DNA from: Prorocentrum cordatum
Lineage: Eukaryota > Sar > Dinophyceae > Prorocentrales > Prorocentraceae
Direction of reading: 5' to 3'
Assembly: GCA_963575745.1 (NCBI GenBank)
Contig: CAUYUJ010015027.1
Coordinates: 642,183-706,182 of the forward strand
Length of the DNA stretch: 64,000 bases
Below, piece after piece: positions 20,996 through 32,334 of the stretch; positions within the stretch are counted from its first letter, which is position 1, and each line of letters starts with the position of its first letter. The translations under genes and the position numbers were made by a program. Below the pieces are notes generated by a model. It had not been told where the DNA came from, did no database searches, and worked only from the letters and a program-made list of their open reading frames with translations.

Positions 20996-22374
20996 TCATC
21001 GGGTAACGTGGCAGGGTCCAGCAGCTTCGAACTGATCCTGTGCAGGCTGATCATCAACGCAGCGATCGGGGTCTTGCATTTCAGCCATGCTTGTGGATCG
21101 TCCAAGAGCGGGGGCGCCGCGGTCATCAAAGCCGCAACCAAGCGTGATGTAATCACCCCTGTGGACATGATCACAAGGTAAGTCTGTATGGCACCTGACG
21201 TAGCGGTGACCAAAGGATCGTTGCGCCTCCCGTTTTTCAGCACACATTAGAGAGAGGCCCACCGAGGCACCAGGCTTGAACCGAGCTCCCGCGTTAAGGA
21301 ACGACATCCTGAGCTGCTGGATTCTGTTGTTGGGTACCCCAGCGATCGAGCATCCCCATGGAGCCCTTGCGAGGACCCCAGAGCGGTGGGCCGCCGAACG
21401 TTGCCTTCCCAAACCTTTGAGAGCCAGCAGCCTGTCTCCTTTAGCCATGGCATCCCGAATGCGAGTGAGCTGCGTGCCTATGCGCCTATATTGCCCATCC
21501 ACGGCATCGCCCCCATGGTCTCGATGAAATTGACCCCGACCTGGGAAGGGAACTCCAGCAGGCCATAAATCAGCTACCTCGTCCTCGATCAGGCAGAAGG
21601 CCTCAGCGTCATTGCACAGAAAGCCATCTTGTCCCAAGACTGCGGCAGACCCCGAGCCTGGAACAGGCCCACCGTCTCCTTGAAAGCGAAACTGAGCTCC
21701 CGAGCCACCGTCTGCGGGCGTCCAACCGAGCGCAGACTAACATCATCGATCAAGTTTTTGATGCTGGGGGAGCTGCAGCGAGCCCCTACATGTCGAAGAA
21801 CCGTCGCCGTCATGAGCTTGGCTAGGCCTGTGGTGCACGAACAGCCTGCGACAATCGTCCCATTGGCGTTGATCTCGTGGGAGGTCGAATTCTGGTAGGA
21901 GGCCCGCCTGGGCCCTCTATGCAGAGCGCAAAGCGGCCTCAGAAGATTTTCAGGAAAGCCAGTGCCCCGAGACGCGCACAACAGTTCGGCATGGGACACC
22001 ATCTCATAAAACATCCTGAGGTCTATGAACGCACTAGCACTGAGGAGGTTAAACTCGGGAGCTACACCGGCTAGGACATCGCGAATCCGAGCCGACTCAT
22101 CACACGAGGTCTCCGAGGCGCCTCCCCAGAAGAAAGAGTCAGGCAAGGTGGGTTCCCATGTGGCAACGACTCGGTGCCTGAGGCGGGACCACAGACGGGC
22201 GAAGAATGGGGGCAGGCCGACGGGCCCAGCTCCTCCCGTGACCTTGGGCAGGGGAACTATAAGGGCCAGCCAGACGTCTGCGAGCTCAGTATTCTTTTCC
22301 CAGGAGAGGAGGAGGAGGCGAGGGTCGAAACGAGGACCGAAGGAAGTCTTCCCACCCATCTCGGATGGAAGCAA
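20996..22374 (-). pseudogene. LINE1 reverse transcriptase domain
   Basis: Copies LINE RNA at the target site. In the frame starting at 22374, motif A is AFIDLRMFYEMV (Asp118), motif B is VAGCSCTTGL (176-184) and motif C is NLIDDVSL (Asp-Asp at 210-211). The thumb and connection region continue in other frames from 21637 to 20996. Stops and frame changes show decay. The catalytic Asp set itself is retained. Confidence 0.8.
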
Positions 22375-23266
22375 TCCCGGCCCAGCGCCGTCTTGCTCTT
22401 AACGGAGCTAGGCACCGCCGTCGCATCGTTGTCCGTGAACTGAGACAGGGTCTCGGTCGGCATGGGATACGCCCCAATCCAGGGGGGCGGGGCTCATCCG
22501 ACCTGGCTGGCGCGATCCAAAGACTGGACCACTCTTTCGACATTTCCTGCCGGACTTCATGCCCGACGACTGGCAAACCAATGGCGAGGTCCGCGGCCGT
22601 GGCCCCCTTAGGGCCCTCAGAGAAACGGTGGGCCAGGCTGGCCCCGCTGGCGAACGCCAGCTCCGAAAACTCCTTCCAGCCCTGGTTGGCGGAGGCTGCG
22701 TCAGCTGCAGTGTGCGTCAGCACATGGCCCTGGAGACATTTACAGACCTGGGCCCGCCTGTCAGGATCTTTCAAGCATAACAAAAAGTCTTCTAGCGAAG
22801 TCACAGAGACGCCGCCTTCCCCCACCCACTCCAGACCGCCCCAGACCCCCGAATATTCAGACAACATGCGCAAGGCGCCGGCTTGCTGCGCCAACTGGGG
22901 TTTGGAGCCCTTGCCTGCCGCTCTCAGCCATTGCACGGCGAGACGCCTCACGGAGAGCCAACGCTGGGTAGTGGGGCTGGCTTTTTCTGCGGAGGCCCTT
23001 GCCCAATTCACAGGCAACGGTGACTTTTTCGAGCCTGCGCCCAGCAGCACGACCGCAAAACCTCTGTCTTTCGGGAGCGGGGATAGCCAAAAAAAGCTGA
23101 GGTATAGTTCATCCGAAGAACCACTTGCGAGCAAGACTGTCGAGATATGCATGTTCATCCAGCTCAAATCCTGGCCAAGTCGAAACGTCGCCAGGCACAA
23201 AAGGTTGCCCCGGGGAGGGCAGCGACAACTTCTCTTGCTGCACTCGGCGATAAACAAAGTTGGCAT
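22286..23266 (-). pseudogene. LINE1 ORF2 linker between endonuclease and RT
   Basis: The frame from 23266 continues toward the RT (DGWEDFLRSSFRPSP before WEKN of the RT frame) without a named domain. It holds a helical, Ala-rich stretch with WVGEGGVSVTSLEDFLLCL. It overlaps the RT frame by about 90 nt, which marks a frameshift near 22300. Confidence 0.5.
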
Positions 23267-24030
23267 CGCCGAGCCCCGAAAGCCTCAGCACCACAGCCCT
23301 GTGGGGACCCACAGGAGCGTCGTCGATCACACCCACGCTCCTGATGAAGGGGAGCAGGATGTCGCTGACGATGTAGTAGTCTTAGTGCGAGTCATTGCAG
23401 GTGGGCCGCCCAGCGTGGACGATCTCAGCGCGCAAGAGACCCAGGAAGCCAGCTCGAAGAAAAGTATCGCGACCAAAGCAATCAGACTCCACGTTCCAGT
23501 CTCCAGCCACAATGACTGGAAGACACGACTCGCGCAGAATCTGTACGAATGAAGCAAAAAGCTCGAGGTTACCCGACTGGCCCACCCCGTGATGCCGTAC
23601 AAGGAAACTACCAAGATCTGCATGCTACATACCACCGCCCTCCAGAGGAAAAATGCGCGACTTGGCGTACTCCCCATTCGGCTGATAGGGGACGCTCGGT
23701 AAACTGTTCAGGCTCAGGATTCCGACACCGCTCGAGGTAGAGGACGCCGTGCTTCCACTGATGTGGCAGCCGTTGGCGAGAAACCGATATCCACGAGCAT
23801 GGGGCCAATTCTGAGCATTATTTAATTGACCTCCTCCTCTGAGGCGATGTTCTTGCACATGTGGAACATCAGGTGGCAAACGCTTGTCCAACACCAGCCA
23901 TTCCAGAAATGTGTGTATAGTGGCCCACGCATTCCTGTTGTAGGTTACCAGCGTGAACTCTGACTGGTGCGAATGTGTCGAAGGAGCTTCGAAATCAGCT
24001 GCCCACCGAAGTGCTCGAGCAGAATCCTGA
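23109..24030 (-). pseudogene. LINE1 APE-type (EEP) endonuclease domain
   Basis: Nicks the genomic target. The visible motifs are TLVTYNRNAWATIHTFLEWL and DVPHVQEHRL (metal-binding Glu) near 23960-23830, IVAGDWNV (catalytic Asp/Asn) near 23520, and VGPHRAVVLRL (terminal His) near 23310. The motifs are spread over three frames with at least two frameshifts and a stop after PTCNDSH. Confidence 0.75.
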
Positions 24031-24621
24031 GCCGAACTCGAGGTCGGAGACGACCACGGCACAGTCGACTCATCTCCCAGCACTCCCACCGAAGAGGGAG
24101 CAGCGGTGCTGACGGTCTCGACGTCCTGCTGCTGGTAGCTGCACAGCCGTAACTCTGAGTAGTCAGGAAAACTGGCACCACCATACGCACAGGCATGAGA
24201 CGAAACCCTAGCACTGCGAGGGTTATGTCCGGACTTAAGGTTTTGAGTTTTGCCGAGCAAAGGCGACGATATAACATAGTTGACGAGAGTGTTGCCCCCG
24301 ATGATCATGCCGACGTCCAGCATGCGGGGGCAACCGGTAGGGATTATGCAGACGTGGCGGCTTGAAGCCTCCTGCTGCCAGATGCATGGCCTTCTCACGC
24401 AAGGCGGGCCCCCCCGCATTCTCCGCAACGAATTCGGCGACGTCCTGGCAAACTGCCCCGCGTCCAGCTCTGCAAACTTCCATTCGCTGGGCTGCGGGCG
24501 CGAACCCTGCGCCTGAGAGAGTGTCTGGATCCCCTCTCGTTTGGCCGTCTTCTCGGGCGGTTCCGCCAGGAGCTCCGCAGCCCGCGACTAGAGTGCCCCC
24601 ACCAGCTTCGGCGCCAGTTTG

Positions 24622-25389
24622 CTAGCATCCGCGACGCCTTCCACCCAAACAGGCCAGCAGCTTCTCCTCGCAGATGTGGAGCCCGGGCCCCGCGAGGTCC
24701 ATGGCCGTGGGCTGAGAAACAGGCTGCGACGACAGATCTCGGACTTCTTCCTCCAGATCCCCCACAGCTCTCTTGCGCTCCTCCACGGCGTTCGCCGCCG
24801 ATGTAGCTGCAAGCTGTGCTGATGCGAGGGCCTTGTCAGCCGCAAACTTGTCCTGCTCTGCCTTCTGAAGGCGCTGGCGGGCTTGCTCAGCTCGCCTCGA
24901 AAGTGCCGTAAGCTTCGCATGTAAGGGCTTAGTATCGTATAATTCCCGACGGGATGCCTCCAACTGCCCCCTCGCCACCAGGAGTGGCTGAACAGCCCGA
25001 GGCAATTTGATGGACTCCAGCCACTGCGCATGCTTGACCAGACCGTCGATTTCTTCACGTAGCTCATCAGCCTCATTTGACTCGTCAACTGCCACCCCTC
25101 CATCTTGTGGCGCACGAAGGCGCTGGTTCTCGGCCTCGAGGGGCTGCGGGCGCTTCTCCAGCTTGGCCATCGCAGCTGACGACGGCTCAGCCCCAGGCTT
25201 GCGCTTGGTGCTGCGGCTCGGGGCGTCGGCGGACACGACCTGCTTGAAGCGCACACCTCTGTGCAGCTTACACTTGAAGCACTTCTCATTACTGCCGTAA
25301 TTGATGAGAGGAAGGCCAGTGCGACGACACGTACAGAATATGCACATCCAATCCGCCTTTGCCTCCGAGTGCCACGGGCTAGGCACCAT
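24622..25389 (-). CDS. LINE1 ORF1 protein, zinc finger plus coiled coil
   Basis: 255-aa open frame starting at the ATG at 25389, the first long frame after the spliced leader. Residues 14-40 form a W-x-C-x2-C...N...C-x2-C finger (C16, C19, C37, C40), similar to RanBP2-type RNA-binding fingers. Residues about 75-235 are Glu/Lys/Ala-rich with heptad spacing, predicting a coiled coil. This fits the RNA-binding, oligomerising role of LINE ORF1 proteins. The ORF is uninterrupted while ORF2 is broken. LINE2 carries a protein of the same plan. Confidence 0.72.
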   Translation of the reverse strand: MVPSPWHSEAKADWMCIFCTCRRTGLPLINYGSNEKCFKCKLHRGVRFKQVVSADAPSRSTKRKPGAEPSSAAMAKLEKRPQPLEAENQRLRAPQDGGVAVDESNEADELREEIDGLVKHAQWLESIKLPRAVQPLLVARGQLEASRRELYDTKPLHAKLTALSRRAEQARQRLQKAEQDKFAADKALASAQLAATSAANAVEERKRAVGDLEEEVRDLSSQPVSQPTAMDLAGPGLHICEEKLLACLGGRRRGC

Positions 25390-25492
25390 GACTGCGCCGT
25401 GGGCTTCACAGGAAGCTGCTTTGCCTGGGGCGGCTCACGCAGCGGTGCGATGAAAGCAACTGGGGTCTAGCAGCGGACTAGCGGCATCCACT

Positions 25493-25509
25493 TGTTTCCT
25501 TGGGAAACA
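25493..25509 (-). promoter_or_regulatory. Hairpin just downstream of the LINE1 spliced leader
   Basis: TGTTTCC / GGAAACA stem of 7 bp with a 3-nt loop, 6 nt after the SL on the coding strand. A hairpin of the same size and sequence class follows the SL in LINE4 (57424-57440). Confidence 0.55.
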
Positions 25510-25515
25510 CAAAAC

Positions 25516-25537
25516 CTTGAGCCAAAATGGCTACGGA
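25516..25537 (-). promoter_or_regulatory. Relict dinoflagellate spliced leader at LINE1 5' end
   Basis: All 22 nt of the DinoSL are present on the minus strand (T at the degenerate first base, then CCGTAGCCATTTTGGCTCA and AG). This SL is added only by trans-splicing to mRNA, so its presence in genomic DNA at the element's start marks retroposition of a trans-spliced transcript. The coding strand just upstream is a CTC tract. Confidence 0.93.
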
Positions 25538-26289
25538 GGAGGAGGAGGAGGACCAGTATAAACCCAAGGCGCACCAGCGATCTTGCAATTACGCTACCGA
25601 GGAGCCCCACATACTTAATTTGAATAGTATGTGTCTGCTTTTCATTACCATCTATGCGCAATCCTGCGTTCTAAACCCTCGTCGCGAATGTTTCCCTACA
25701 TTGTCATCCATCACACTACTGATTGAACGCCCTCCCTCTTCCCCGCCGCCCATCCTTCATCGGGAAAAATTTCGGGGTGGTCACCGAGGGCCGTTTCCTG
25801 GGGTCGCAGCAAGCAATGAGGTGATGCAGAACGATTTGCCACAGCTCGAGTAGTCAGGGGGCCCACTGTGGAAGTTGGTGCAAATCACACCCCTTGCACA
25901 GCTGCTCTGCGGAGCCTCTAGAATTATCCTTTCTCCCTCGCCTCATGCTGCGTTCTTCCGCGCCCTTGCCTCCCTTTCTCTCCTCGGTCGGTCTACTTTT
26001 CCTAGTCTCATGCAGTTTCCACGCGTCTGTCGCCGCGTCTCTTCGACGGGGAGTCTCTGAGGTGCGCGCGCAAAAGACTTGCATGGCAAACGTGGCCCGC
26101 CTGCGTGCAAATTGCGAGTGCCCTTCCATGGAAAATCTCTGGGCTGCGGTTGCCACGACACCCGAAGTTGGGCGGGCGCTCCGAAATCGCCCAGGAGCGG
26201 CGCGGGCCGCGCGAATTCGACGCGGCTGGACAGCGCTGCCTTCGTCGGAAAGACTCTGGCGGCCGTGCGCTCCAATGACCTCACGCCGC
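25538..26289. other. Stretch between LINE1 and the PIF1-like pseudogene
   Basis: It begins with a GGA tract (25535-25555). The rest is of mixed composition, with open frames on both strands at 25854-26559 that I cannot assign to any family. Confidence 0.4.
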
Positions 26290-28740
26290 CGGCAAGATCC
26301 ATTGGCGTTCCAGAGCGAGGTCCCTGATCTCCCGCTCGTCAAACTTCTGGAGGGCTCTGAGCACGGACGCAGGTGGGCCCTTCTGCAAGACCCCCCGTGG
26401 CGGCGGCCGAAGCAAGAGCATGTCTTCCATGCATGTAGCTCTGCTGAGCATCGCGTGCAGGTGGAGCCACCAGGTATATCCTCTTTCCTCCGGTTTGCCA
26501 ATTCTCGTGTCCTGCGCGCAGTCGAAGGCCACCCCGGTGCGGATCGCCTGGCCCTGTGACGCGGTGGATGTCAGGAAGCGCCCGTGCGTTAGCGCGTACC
26601 CGAACCTCTTGACCCGGTGCGTTTTGTTGGCGCTTGTCCACTTGAAGTTCGCCTCCATGAGCGGGAAGCAGAACAGGCCGTTCGCTTTCTCCTTTTGTCG
26701 ATTCCGAAAGAGTTGGTGAGCGCGGCGACCACGTCCGGGCTCTGCTTCTCAAACTTGTGCACCTGCATCCAGGTTCTGGCAGGCAGAAAGCGCGGGCGGA
26801 AGATCTCTCCTGGCGCGCACGCGTCGTACCTGACCTGGTCGCTGCTCTCGAACACGAAGCTCACTATGGTGGCCTTCTGCTCCTGGACCAAGCTCTTGCG
26901 CTTGGACACCTTGACGGTGAATCTCACCTCCAAGCCCACGCGCGCTGGGAGAACTCCGTGCATGTGCCCCGTCTCGCAAGGGTTCGGCACGTTCAGCAGC
27001 CTTTTGCAAGCCTCCACTGTTTCTTGTGGTGCGCCGCAGGAGACGCCCTCACCCTTTGACTGCAGGAAGACCAGCAGCACGCCCATGGCGCGAGAGTCGA
27101 CGATGGTCCGGCGAGATAGCCATCGGCACAGCGTGCTCCAGCACCAGGCCATGCCGAATCTGGTCGCAAATTTTTCTTCGTCGTCGGTCGTGCAGTCGGT
27201 GGCAGCCCGAGCTTGAAAGGCTACCCAGACATAGTCGGGGATCCGTCGCGCGTGGCGCATGCAGGCGAGGAGCTGAATCAGCGGATCACCCGGCTTGAAG
27301 CGCTTTGTGCCCTTCAGCTCGATCACGTGGGGCACTTTGCCGAACACTCTAGTGGCGTGCTGCACTTCCACGCTCGGAGGCGGATCCAACTTGTAATTGC
27401 CGTGCTCATCTTTCTCTTGGACGCCCCTGATCAGCCCCGTGGCTTTCGTCGGGGTGAGCTGGAGGAAGCCGCCCAAGTGAATAACGATGGGGACTCGCCC
27501 AAAATTGTGGTGGCCCTTCCTGTAGTTGGACTCGTCCACTGCGAACTCCTGGCGCCTGCCGAACATGCACCTGAAGTCCAGCATGGTGTAGAGGTATGCA
27601 GATGTCATGCTGATCTCCTCCATGATGAACACGCGCGCTCGGCGCCAGCGCTGCTCCAGCTTCTTGAGCTTCGCCTGGCTGGGCCGCATCTTGGCGTTCG
27701 TATACTCTTGCACGCCCACGCCTCCAGCTCCGTGCATCGTCGCGGCCTCCACGTTCGCCGTCGAGATGTTCTTGGCCTGAGCGTTAGAGAAGGCCGCCAC
27801 GACGAGGCTCGGACTGGCTTTGCTCTCTTCAGGCCAGATGTGGTTCACCGCCTTGAAAGCGAGCTCCTGGACCACGTGCGCCTTGCCAGATCCACCCTGG
27901 CCAAGTAGAAGGATGTGGTGGACGGACCTTGCGCTGGTGGCAGGGGTTGCCGTTCTTCTCGTCGCGCCAGACCTGGTCACAGGCATCAGCAAAGCGCATG
28001 GCAAATATTACCTGGCCCCGGGTGAGCCGCTTTTTTCTCAGGCAATCCAGCCACGAGGTCCATGATGCAAGCGCTCGGAGTAGCGTGCGCGCCCGCCTCG
28101 TCGAATGACGCCGGCTCGGGGTCCCTCCCGTCTCCCGCGCCGGGCGCCCTCTCCTCGTCGTCAGAGTCGCTCTCGTATGTGGTCTTATCCTGGAATGCAA
28201 AAACTTGCAGCCTGAGCATATGGAGCAGCTTGTCCACGTGGTCCGCGTCGCTCCACACGTCCGGCATGCCGTCGTGCAGACCACGGTATTGCAGGCGCCA
28301 TGCTTCCTCGTGGCCTTTGTCGAACAGGCGAACAGCGCGCGAGTGGTCGAGGAGGGCGTTGTTCCAGTCCATGCACGGAAGGGCCAGCAGCTCTTTCTCG
28401 AAGGCTCGGAGCCGGGTCCTATGGCCGTAGGTCAGCGCCTTCCTGAAGTCCTCGGAACTCTTCATCCCCAGAAGGGGCAGCTCCTCGAAAGTGCCGAGCT
28501 TCAACTGCGGCACAGCGGGAGGGTCGTCCGCCGCGTCGCCCTCCCCCTCGCCGTCGCTAGGACCGTCTCCGCCAGCGGTCATGCGGAGGCACGCCTGGTG
28601 AACGGCAGCGTCGGACTGGTGCTGACGCGGGCGGTGCTCCATGCGCGCCCTCGCGAGGCCCTCCAGGTTCTGCGCGACCTGCAGCCCGACGAGGGCGGCG
28701 TAGTGCTTCACCGCGGCGCGCTCCTTGCTCTTGCCAGGAC
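26290..28740 (-). pseudogene. PIF1-like SF1B DNA helicase, frameshifted
   Basis: PIF1 helicases unwind DNA 5' to 3'. The minus-strand order is an N-terminal extension (28740-28050, acidic tail), LTRGQVIFAMRFADACDQVW, Walker A HHILLLGQGGSGKAHVV (near 27900), the motif II region FIMEEISM (near 27620; usual DE is EE), the motif III region LGGFLQLTP (usual GDFxQL, so its Asp is Gly), and C-terminal ASQGQAIRTG and MLSRATCMEDMLLL (near 26560-26430). Continuity needs three frame changes: at an A6 run near 28031, near 27930, and near 26680. It could be a decayed host gene, a transposon-borne helicase, or a gene with short unrecognised introns. Confidence 0.72.
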
Positions 28741-28947
28741 CTCAGGGGCGCGAGGGGCGGGAAGCACGGAAGCACACTGACAAGCAACACGGAACCATCT
28801 GAAACAGGGGGAGGTGGCGGCGCGCGCCGAGAGCACGCGATGGGCCCGACGAGCGGGCCTGGCGTTCTGACCGAATCCCAGGAAGAAGTAGGGGTTACCG
28901 ACGGCCGTTTTCTGGAAAACGTCAGATCCCTGAGACTCGTCCGACAT

Positions 28948-29934
28948 CTAAAGGCCAACGACGCACATGACGACGCTGACGACGACCTCGACAGTCTCCT
29001 GAGATCGGAAGGGCCACCGACGCAGTCGACGATCTCGAGCGGAAAGTCGGTCGGGGCTATAGATCGGCGCCACTGAGCGCGCGGCAATGATCCGGATCGG
29101 CTTCCCCGACGTGGCCGCGCTCCAGCCGCGTTGCGCCCCCACAGGCACTCCCCGGCCACCGCCCGAGCGCGCCGCCACAGGGGGTGCGCTCGGGTGGTGG
29201 CCGTTGGAGTACTTGTTGAGAGCCTGCCACAAGCTTGCACCGGTACCCCCCTTGGACGGTTGGAACTGTGGATCCACCGCCCGTTTCTCTGCAAACGAAT
29301 TGCACCATCCGACAGCTTTCTTATCCGCCAGGGCGCGCAAACAGGTCGCCGCGACCGACTGTCGCAGGCTCCGCGACCAAGGTCCCTGCCACCAATGCTC
29401 GTCCGCCTCCGCGGGCCCGGGAGAAAGCTGAGCGCGAGGAGTGCCAGTGGAACGAACAGAGGTAGCCAGCAGCAAAGCCGGGGACCGCTGCGGAGTGCAA
29501 GTCTGCATGGGCGGGGCCTTCGTTGGCGTGTCCTTCGTCGGTGTAGCCTTCAGAGGCGTGGCAAACGCGGCGGCGGGGGCCTCTGTGTCAGCCGCCGCGC
29601 TGCCGGCCTCGCGCACTCGCCGCGCCTCCGCCGGCGGGCCGCCGCCGTTGTCTAAAAGAGCCTCCTGGGGGAATCCGCCCGACGCAGGGTTCTGCAGGTG
29701 CGCCACCAAGCATTGCCTCTTGCCGTCGTCGTTCATCTCCGAGTACCTCGCGTAGAGCGCATCGGGCCACCAATTGCGAAACTGGCGGCGGTACGCATTC
29801 AAAGCGGACTGCACCACTCCGTTGGCGCATCTGCGGGAGGTGTCCACGCTAATCTCGCCGCCCATCTGAACCATTGCAGTCTTCATCGCCAAACATGGAA
29901 GTGGCAGCGCGTCCACGGCAATTTTGGGAGGCAT
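28948..29934 (-). CDS. Unrecognised 328-aa reading frame upstream of the helicase
   Basis: The frame opens with ATG at 29934 (MPPKIAVDALPLPCLAMK) and is open to a stop at 28948. The first ~110 residues look like real coding: ALNAYRRQFRNWWPDALY and ARYSEMNDDGKRQCLV, amphipathic and Trp-rich. The middle is low-complexity with Thr-Pro-Lys repeats (ATPLKATPTKDTPTKAPP), and the C-terminal part is basic. The frame also stays open 5' of this ATG through the minisatellite, which is probably chance. It could be the 5' part of the helicase gene, separated by an intron at about 28741-28990. No function is assigned. Confidence 0.45.
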   Translation of the reverse strand: MPPKIAVDALPLPCLAMKTAMVQMGGEISVDTSRRCANGVVQSALNAYRRQFRNWWPDALYARYSEMNDDGKRQCLVAHLQNPASGGFPQEALLDNGGGPPAEARRVREAGSAAADTEAPAAAFATPLKATPTKDTPTKAPPMQTCTPQRSPALLLATSVRSTGTPRAQLSPGPAEADEHWWQGPWSRSLRQSVAATCLRALADKKAVGWCNSFAEKRAVDPQFQPSKGGTGASLWQALNKYSNGHHPSAPPVAARSGGGRGVPVGAQRGWSAATSGKPIRIIAARSVAPIYSPDRLSARDRRLRRWPFRSQETVEVVVSVVMCVVGL

Positions 29935-30061
29935 GGCTGCCGCGCAGGTCGGGCGGTGCTCTGAAGTAGGACTACAAGAGCGCGCTTGCGTGAGAGCGCA
30001 GGCGCGCCGAGCCGGCTTGAGCCAAGGTGTTTGCAATTGTTGACAAGATACGAGCTCCCAC

Positions 30062-30910
30062 CCCCAGCGCACCCCCTGTGGCGTCGAGGAAATGCCACGG
30101 CTGCCACGCCCTGGGAGCCTGCAGCGCATAGGGCCCCCTCCCCCAACGCACCCCCTGTGGCGGCGAGGAAATGCCACGCCTGGGAGCCTGCAGCGCATAG
30201 GGCCCCACCCCCAGCGGACCCCCTGCGGCGTCGAGGAAATGCCACGGCTGCCACGCCCTGGGAGCCTGCAGCGCATAGAAGCCCCAACCCCCAGCGCACC
30301 CCCTGTGGCGTCGAGGAAATGCCACGCCTGCCACGCCCTGGGAGCCTGCAGCGCATAGGGCCCCCACTCCCAGCGCACCCCCTGTGGCGCCCAGGAAATG
30401 CCACGCCTGCTACGCCCTGGGGGCCTGCAACGCATAGGGCCCCCACCCCAAACGCACCCCCTGTGGCGTCGAAGGAATGCCACGACTGCCACGACCTGGG
30501 GGCCTGCAGCGCATAGGGCCCCCACCCCCGGCGCACCCCCTTGTGGCGTCGAGGAAATGCCATGCCTGCCACGTCCTGGGGGCCTGCAACGCATAGGGCC
30601 CCCACCCTCAGCGCACCCCCTGCGGCGCCGAGGAAATGCCACGCCTGCCACGCCCTGGGAGCCTGCAGCGCATAGGGCCCCCACTCCCAGCGCACCCCCT
30701 GTGGCTAAGAGGAAATGTCACGCCTGCCACGACCGTCGTGCATGGCGGCCGAGCTCAGGGACCACCCCCTGCGCACCCCCTGTGGTGTCGAGAAAGTGTC
30801 ACGCCTGCTATGCCTGGACGACCGTCGTGCATAGCGGCCGAGCTCAGGGACCACCCCCTGCGAACCCCCTGTGGTGTCGAGAAAGTGCCACGCCTGCTGT
30901 GCCTGGACGA
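30062..30910 (+). repeat. ~79-bp minisatellite, about ten copies
   Basis: The unit includes GCACCCCCTGTGGCGTCGAG, GAAATGCCACGCCTGCCACG and CCTGGGAGCCTGCAGCGCAT, then AGGGCCCCCAC. Units begin near 30068, 30148, 30218 (short), 30296, 30376, 30453, 30532, 30616 and 30695. The last two units (30770-30910) diverge and are longer (~87 bp), with GACCGTCGTGCAT. Confidence 0.92.
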
Positions 30911-32334
30911 CCGTCTGTGCTGTGTTGTGCTAGTCTGTGCTGTGTTGAGGTGTGCTCTGCCCTGCTTTGTTGAGCTGTGCTGTGCTGAGCTGAGCTGAGC
31001 TGAGCTGAGATGTGCTAAACTGTGCCGTGTGTGTGTGTGCGAGTGTGTGTGCATGCGTGCGGCTGTATGTAGATGCGTGTCTCATGTACTTGCCGTGCAT
31101 GTTGTTGCATGTGTTGAGCGCGGGTGGGGAGAGGAAAAAGAGGAGGGGAAGAGTGAGGTGTGGAAGTGTGAGTGTCGCGGGTGCGGCGCGACAGGGAAGA
31201 AAACCATAACCCCACGAAACATGTGGGGAATAAACCATTAATCCCAGTTTCCTCTTCATAGGTCCCAACGAGAATCGATTGCCATTGCGGGAGGATGGAG
31301 GAGGACGACGACGGGGAGGACGACGAGGAGGAGGAGGAGAAGGAGGAGGTGGGAGGAGGGAGGAGGAGCGAGGGAGAACAGGGGAGGAGGGAGGATCGAT
31401 GAAGGGCGCTGGAGGGGGAAGGGGGACAGGGGGGATGGAGGAGATCCCATGCTTTCCCCTTCTCCCATGCGTCCACCAGCACGACGGTGCCAATACCACT
31501 ATACGGATTATCACGATGGGCACCCGAAACCGTTTGATGAGCAGGATGACGTATACCAGCAGCAAGTCGTGGAGCCTCCAGACAGGGTACAGCCCCATGG
31601 CACTAAGTACGGGTAGCAGTTGCCGTTCCATTGAGAGCAGCACGACGGGTACCAGCAGCACAGCAATTGGCAGCTCCGCGTTTCTGGCATCCGCCTGCGA
31701 ATTGCAGGACAGGTGCCAGTAGTACGACGCTGAACATCACGACGAGCAACAGCACCACGATGTTGAGCAACATGACCGGTGCTGGCAGAACAACGCCCAG
31801 CAGCAATGTTGGCAAAACTAGTGCGTTTGTGAGCAGATCTGGCCGAGGGCACCTTGACGGGCACCATCAGCACAGCACGAAGTCGGGTGGCGGAGTGCCA
31901 GCACTACAACGAGGATCAGCGGCCGAGGCCGCAGGGAGCCACGGGCAGCCCGCCCCAGCGGTCGCGACAGACGCCCTCCATCGGCTTGCTGCTCGCACTC
32001 CAGCGGGCGAAGGCCCACGACGCGCGCCGTCGCACGCTCGCGGTCGCAGGAGGAGTGCGCTCGCGGCCGCAGGGAGCCGCGGCCAAGCCGGCGCCAGCAG
32101 GCGCCTCGGCCAGCCCTCGCGGCGGGACGGCCGCCGCTGGGCCGCCGCCGGGCCGCGCGGAGCTGAGGGGGCTCGGGAGCGCGACGCCCGCCGGGCTCTG
32201 TGCGGCCGCCCGCTCGCCAGCGCGCCAGAGGAGGGAGGGGGGGCGGGGGTCGCAGAGCCACCCAAAGAGTCGCTCCTCCTCCGCCTCCTCCTCCTCCGCC
32301 TCTGAGTCTGGGGCTTGGGCTTCAGAAGTCCCTT
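30911..32334. other. Spacer with GT, GGA and CAG/ACG-type tracts
   Basis: Contains TGCTG/GAGCT repeats (30920-31015), a GT tract (31025-31075), a GGA-rich purine tract (31288-31440), a CAGCAGCACGACG-type degenerate repeat (31540-31850), a very GC-rich stretch (31900-32230) and a CTC tract (32270-32305) directly before LINE6. No gene is supported. Confidence 0.5.

Larger units (their letters stand above)
19140..25537 (-). mobile_element. LINE1: full-length, decayed non-LTR retrotransposon with DinoSL 5' end
   Basis: On the minus strand the order is spliced leader (25537-25516), ORF1 with CCCC zinc finger and coiled coil, APE-type endonuclease, reverse transcriptase, CCHC-like knuckle, RNase H, and a 3' region with a repeated motif. 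EEP plus RNase H places it with the I/Tad/R1-like LINEs. ORF2 crosses several frames and stops, so this copy cannot make ORF2 protein. The coding-strand flank just upstream of the 5' end is CTCCTC, and TCC/CCT triplets also occur downstream (18610-18730). The 3' limit is approximate. Confidence 0.85.

Noticed and set aside
28948-30684. Extending the unknown protein 5' through the minisatellite
   Set aside because: The extra 250 codons come from the ~79-bp repeat; the ATG at 29934 starts the part with real-protein composition.
30062-30910. CRISPR array
   Set aside because: Units are head-to-tail with no unique spacers, and the window is eukaryotic.
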